Shown: positions 60,512-64,000 of the stretch, piece after piece
Layout: the number at the start of each line of letters is the position of its first letter
How positions within the stretch are numbered: position 1 is the stretch's first letter
DNA from: Isochrysis galbana
Taxonomy: Eukaryota; Haptophyta; Isochrysidales; Isochrysidaceae
NCBI GenBank assembly: GCA_018136815.1
Contig: CM030932.1
Coordinates: 9,129,628-9,193,627, forward strand
DNA: 64,000 nucleotides
Direction: 5' to 3'
Made by a program: the position numbers and the translations under genes
Notes under the pieces: model-generated
The model's database searches: none
What the model was told of the DNA's origin: nothing
The model's input: the letters and a program-made list of their open reading frames with translations, nothing else

Positions 60512-60817
60512 ATGGACCCATCACCGCCCTCTGCACTGCCAAATTCGCCCTCGCCGCCGCGCGCGGACCCCGTTACCACTGCACCCGTGCCCAAGCCTTC
60601 CCAAGTATCTTCACCCGCTACCCAAGTCGATAGGCCGCCTACGGACGCGTGGGTTGCCAAGGATGGAGTCTCAGGAGCCTTACCCGGATCCTGGGGCCAG
60701 TCCATCTCCACAGGGGTAAATAGGGGAAGAAGGGGGGGTGTCCTGCAACTAGAACTCATACCCTCCTTATGGGGATATTTGCCAAGAAAACCTGAGCGGT
60801 TTCAGCCTCTTGGCTAA
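60512..60817 (+). CDS. Short Pro-rich ORF, possibly a truncated gag
   Basis: ATG 60512 gives 101 residues (MDPSPPSALPNSPSPPRADP, VPKPSQVSSPATQVDRPPTD, AWVAKDGVSGALPGSWGQSI), ending after GGVLQLELIPSLWG. The Pro/Ser-rich start resembles the gag-like starts elsewhere in this window, but no zinc knuckle or capsid domain follows. Low certainty as a gene. Confidence 0.3.
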   Translation: MDPSPPSALPNSPSPPRADPVTTAPVPKPSQVSSPATQVDRPPTDAWVAKDGVSGALPGSWGQSISTGVNRGRRGGVLQLELIPSLWGYLPRKPERFQPLG

Positions 60818-61106
60818 GCCCTTAACGGGCTCTACGAAACGCAGAATACATCGTACCAATGACCAACCCTATCAAGTACAAGTGTCACGCGCTCACTCTA
60901 ATCTAGAATATGAATCTAGCAAGCTGTAACTCATCAGCCAAGTCTAAGTTTAGGGAAGGAGGAGGACGGAAGAAGAAGGAATCGAATAGGGATCTAGTTG
61001 CTACATTGGCGCTTCTACCGCATCGTCGAACTTTGCGTCGAATCTCAAAATCGTCAATCGTGTACCGCTGTGAAGCAAGTCGACTCGCAGCAACATTCCG
61101 AGGGCT
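60818..61106. other. 3' flank of the metallophosphoesterase gene
   Basis: No gene. A CAGCCTCTTGGCTAAG hairpin near 60808 and A/G-rich sequence (60950-60985). It should contain the 3' untranslated region of the minus-strand gene. Confidence 0.35.
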
Positions 61107-62414
61107 TCACTGCGGGTTTTTGCAAAATTGTATCACCACTGAGTTCGCAAGGGAGTCGCCGAGTTTTACATCATTCCTGCCACGCCGCCGATCCGCTCGC
61201 CGCGATCTCTCCCTTTGCAAAGGCGCATCCACGGTATGGGTAGTGAGCCTGATCTCACATTTGAATACGGAGACTTCGCGCCAATGCATCGGAAACTCGA
61301 TGGCCGAAGCGGTCGTGATGAAGGCAATGCCGAGAAAGGTGACGAACGAATTTGCGTGGACGTGGCCATGCAAACAAAGACGAATGTGGTCAAATTTGGA
61401 TAGTAGTTGGAGCACCTCATGTCGGTTGTCGATGAAGTCTTGTGTGCGCTCTATCCACGAGGCACCTGGCGGTTCCACCAGTAATTGATGCATCACCAAT
61501 ATCACTTGTTCGGATGCGGACGACGTGTCCTCTAGCTCTTCGGCGAGCCATGATAGCTGCTCTGAGCCGATGTGGCCATGCCCATCGGTGTCACGAGCCA
61601 GGCCATCTTGTGCATCCAAGAAGAGCACACGCCATCCGGCGACGCGGATCGAGCCATAATTCGGCATGCCAGGGTCACAGCTGCCCAAAGACATAGCCCG
61701 CGTCTTGTTACCACACATGATCTCTCGCCATGCCATCGTGCCACCGCGCTGCGGCCAGTTTGGGCTGGGGTCGAGGTCATGATTGCCAGGCACATGGATG
61801 ATTGGCCATGGCGCCAACGCCTCTTCAAGGGCGTAGTACTCTCGCAGTGATGCTAGATATTCAGCAGGTTTCATCCGAAACGTGCTGCCCCCGCAGACAG
61901 CATCCCCTGTATGCACGGCAAAGTCGGCACCGGATGCAGCGAACTCACTGAGCTGATGGAGCAGCTTGGGCATGATTGCGTCCACTTCATCTATGATGAG
62001 GCCATCGCGAATAGCCTGCGCCGCTGCGCGCCTTTCCCATAGCGCACGAGCGGGAGATCTTGCCCAGTAGTGAGTGTCGCCGAACACTGCGAAGCGGAGC
62101 AGAGCCGCCCCGTCTGCAGCCCCCTCGCCTCGACGGATGCTGTACGGCTTCCTTGAACGGCCTTGCCGACGCGACTTGCGCCTCGAGCGCCGCCTCGAAG
62201 GCCTGACCAAGTGCATGGTTGGGACAGACTTCCGGCCCAGCTGATAATCGTCGATGTGTACTGTCCCTGCAAGAGCAGCAGTGGCTCCACCATCGCTGTC
62301 TGTCGGCTGCGGCTCGTGTGGCCGCCCCTGCGTGTGGCTCGCGCCAGCAGCGGGCGAGGGAAGCAAGATCAGAACTGCCAAGATCAGAACTGCGGCCGCG
62401 ATCCACGCGCGCAT
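61107..62414 (-). CDS. Secreted or endomembrane calcineurin-like metallophosphoesterase
   Basis: Single exon, 435 residues from ATG 62414. MRAWIAAAVLILAVLILLPSP is a signal peptide or anchor, followed by a basic linker (RRRSRRKSRRQGRSRK). All metal-binding motifs of the superfamily are present: FAVFGDTHYW (about 110), VHTGDAVCGG (168), VPGNHDLDPSP (209), VMHQLLVEPP (about 315) and CLHGHVHANS (350). The enzyme would hydrolyse phosphoesters outside the cytosol; an acid-phosphatase or sphingomyelinase-like role is possible but not decidable. The start is set by the hydrophobic N-terminus; upstream in-frame residues are low complexity. Confidence 0.9.
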   Translation of the reverse strand: MRAWIAAAVLILAVLILLPSPAAGASHTQGRPHEPQPTDSDGGATAALAGTVHIDDYQLGRKSVPTMHLVRPSRRRSRRKSRRQGRSRKPYSIRRGEGAADGAALLRFAVFGDTHYWARSPARALWERRAAAQAIRDGLIIDEVDAIMPKLLHQLSEFAASGADFAVHTGDAVCGGSTFRMKPAEYLASLREYYALEEALAPWPIIHVPGNHDLDPSPNWPQRGGTMAWREIMCGNKTRAMSLGSCDPGMPNYGSIRVAGWRVLFLDAQDGLARDTDGHGHIGSEQLSWLAEELEDTSSASEQVILVMHQLLVEPPGASWIERTQDFIDNRHEVLQLLSKFDHIRLCLHGHVHANSFVTFLGIAFITTASAIEFPMHWREVSVFKCEIRLTTHTVDAPLQRERSRRADRRRGRNDVKLGDSLANSVVIQFCKNPQ

Positions 62415-62772
62415 CTCGCAACCCGTCCCGAGGCGAGGGGCGGGGCCTCTTCCCCCCCCCCTCCCCTCCACCCTTTCGTTCTGCCCAGTTCCCCTTCCCT
62501 CGGCGAGCGCCGCAGCGCCGCGGGTGCGGAGGGACGGACCCCTTGCCTCCTCTCACTCTCTCTGTGCGACTGAGGAAAGAAGAAGGCTTTGCCGACAGTA
62601 GAGTAGGAACTTTAGATACCTAAAAATAAAGGTATCCGATCTTCTGAAAGAAAGTTGGTCATGTCTCCAATTGAATACTTTCTCCCCAGTTCTACATCAA
62701 AATCAAAATTATTCAATATTCTCACCGCAAACGCGGCCGCGGAACCACTACTTTTCTCACGCAGCAAGCTTT
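62415..62772. other. 5' flank of the metallophosphoesterase gene
   Basis: C-rich near 62453-62470, AT-rich at 62620-62730 (AAAAATAAAGGTATCCGATC). CAATATTCTCACCGC at 62720 is weakly like repeat F. Probably promoter; no other gene. Confidence 0.4.
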
Positions 62773-63330
62773 CTACACCCTCACTCCCGAGGCCCTTCTC
62801 CCTGACGGATCGAGCATGACCACGGGCTCGATATGCGATGATTCGGAAGGGAGACGATCGGCGGAAGGCGCGGCGAAGGTGGCCGGGAGTGATGGAATGA
62901 CGGGCTGGACCACCTCCTCAGCAGAGGAAGGCGGGAGGACGGGCTTGGGCGAGGGCGAGCGCGACGACGGAGCGGACATGGCTGGGCGGATCGGGATGGA
63001 TAGGCTAGGGCTGAGGGAGTGGAGAGGTTTGGTATTGAGGTAGTGTTGAGAACGAGGGACGAGAACGGGAACGAGGACGAGAACGAGAGCGACGAACGAA
63101 GAACGACAGACGACAGATGGCCAGAGTCCGATGGACCGACGAGATGACACTACACTCACGTCAACACTCTCCACACTAACGTATCCTTATCACGGAACGC
63201 ACAGGAACAGGAACCTGCTGACAGACCGAACAAGGAAGAGAATGCCGACAAGAGAGCGACGGGGCGACGGACGATCCGACGGGGCGACAGTTACGCACAG
63301 GAATAAGGAGGGAATCTTTCAAAGACCCTT
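62773..63330 (-). pseudogene. Retroelement leader and truncated gag start, minus-strand copy
   Basis: ATG 62979 begins MSAPSSRSPSPKPVLPPSSA then EEVVQPVIPSLPATF, stopping at 62773 after 68 residues. Upstream (to about 63330) is the CGTTCTCGTCC-type leader. Same start as the copy at 58372, opposite orientation; the gag is cut short. Confidence 0.6.
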
Positions 63331-63365
63331 AAGTGAGTTGATGAAGACCGAAGTAAAACAGCGCC

Positions 63366-63475
63366 GGCGGGTTTATAAGTGTAGATGTTTGGAGTAAGTA
63401 TCATATGATATCAGATGTATGACATCATACTCAGTTCCATGGCAAGTGTCATATGACGGTATGACAGAACAACAA
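63366..63475 (-). mobile_element. Terminal part of an element related to the hAT-like MITE
   Basis: Reverse complement matches the left 105 bp of the element at 6424-6867, including the TTGTTCTGTCATACCGTCAT terminus, CATGGAACTGAGTATGAT and TTTATAAGTGTAGATGTTTG. I found no second terminus or target duplication, so it is either solo debris or the end of a larger element extending left. Confidence 0.8.
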
Positions 63476-63899
63476 GGGCCAGGGAGGCGGCTTGCCTCCA
63501 TTATTTGGTCTCCCTTCCCTCCGGTTTCTTCCCCTCCCGCGCCTTGCTTAGGAAGTGCGAGGCGGCTTGCCTTCATTTGGTATCCCTTCCCTCCGGTTCG
63601 GCTGCGTTACGTCCTTGTATTCTTCTTGTAGTTCAGACGTTATTTCATAAAAATGCTACGCGACCCAGGGGGGGGCGCGCGGAGGCTAACGCTAGGCGCA
63701 GAGCGGAGATGAAGCGTCGAAATCGGCACACGCCCTTCAAGAGGTTTTGCGCTCTTCACTCCGTATTTTATTAAAATCTTTGTAAGCTTGCTTGATTACG
63801 TCCTCGTATTCTGTATTCTTCTTGTATGTAGTTCAGACGTTTCACGAACAATGTTTCCGGCATGTGCTCTTCAGAGTACTTACTGGCGGCATTAATGAA
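63476..63899. other. Unassigned sequence at the window end
   Basis: No gene. Two related stretches (GGCGGCTTGCCTCCATT at 63485 and GGCGGCTTGCCTTCATT at 63560; TTCTTGTAGTTCAGACGTT at 63622 and TTGTATGTAGTTCAGACGTT at 63821) show internal duplications. Confidence 0.5.
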
Positions 63900-64000
63900 C
63901 AAAAAAATTCTTGAAAAAGCCCGCTACGCTAGTTTAAGTACACCCTTCCCTGGGCTCTCGCCGTGTCCAACGCCCTCGCCTCATCCGCCTCATCCGTTCC
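63900..64000 (-). repeat. Dispersed repeat D, copy 3 (inverted, cut by window end)
   Basis: AAAAAAATTCTTGAAAAAGC, CCGCTACGCTAGTTTAAGTA and CACCCTTCCCTGGGCTC are the reverse complement of 23925-23992. Confidence 0.88.

Noticed and set aside
60795-60850. U2 snRNA-like 5' end (CAGCCTCTTGGCTAAG hairpin)
   Set aside because: Resembles the U2 start over about 16 bases only; the branch-point recognition region and Sm site do not follow, so it is probably coincidence.

Overview
This is nuclear DNA of a GC-rich, intron-bearing eukaryote, most likely a unicellular alga with a complex (secondary, red-lineage) plastid; a haptophyte fits best but cannot be proven from the window. Evidence: coding genes with short GT-AG introns (and one GC-AG intron); two proteins whose N-termini look like a signal peptide followed by an Arg/Ala/Pro-rich transit region; a large Pro-rich cell-surface protein; a TRPM-type channel; and mixed eukaryotic repeats (hAT, tyrosine-recombinase and Ty3/gypsy remnants, poly-G/poly-C tracts). 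There is no prokaryotic layout and no rRNA, tRNA or CRISPR that I can support.

Layout. 0.7-5.9 kb: a TRPM-like cation channel (+). 6.0-10.7 kb: a repeat-rich block with an intact non-autonomous hAT-like element, a decayed tandem-repeat ORF, a tyrosine-recombinase retroelement remnant and one small three-exon gene. 12.1-17.3 kb: RNA polymerase II subunit RPB7 (-), a TPR protein (+) and an FSH1-type serine hydrolase (+). 18.3-22.9 kb: a hAT transposase remnant and a Pro-rich transmembrane surface protein built of 429-bp repeats. 23.1-24.0 kb: repeats and a retropepsin fragment. 24.2-36.2 kb: a housekeeping block holding a two-domain AAA+ ATPase (-), a kinesin-14 (-) and a fidgetin-like-1 AAA ATPase (+), the last two divergent from one intergenic region. 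36.4-43.7 kb: an unusual cluster of compact, intronless orphan genes (several LRR-like) that share a short repeated motif and lie between inverted copies of a dispersed repeat. 44.1-51.6 kb: a multi-pass, probably plastid-targeted membrane protein (-), an F-box/ankyrin protein (+), a RoxA/YcfD-like ribosomal oxygenase (-), two weak orphan ORFs and a plastid-type single-pass membrane protein (+). 52.7-55.4 kb: an 891-residue intronless orphan (-) with a CX5R phosphatase-like signature. 55.5-64.0 kb: retroelement fragments, a 361-bp foldback element and one metallophosphoesterase (-).

The recognisable genes are ordinary eukaryotic functions (transcription, microtubule motor and AAA machinery, signalling, secretion, plastid) without pathway clustering. 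The parts that deserve attention are the 37-43 kb orphan cluster, the 52.7-55.4 kb orphan, the higher-order repeat in the surface protein, and the several families of short GC-rich dispersed repeats that recur across the window. Exon junctions were placed by hand from frame continuity and splice signals; no search or alignment program was run.
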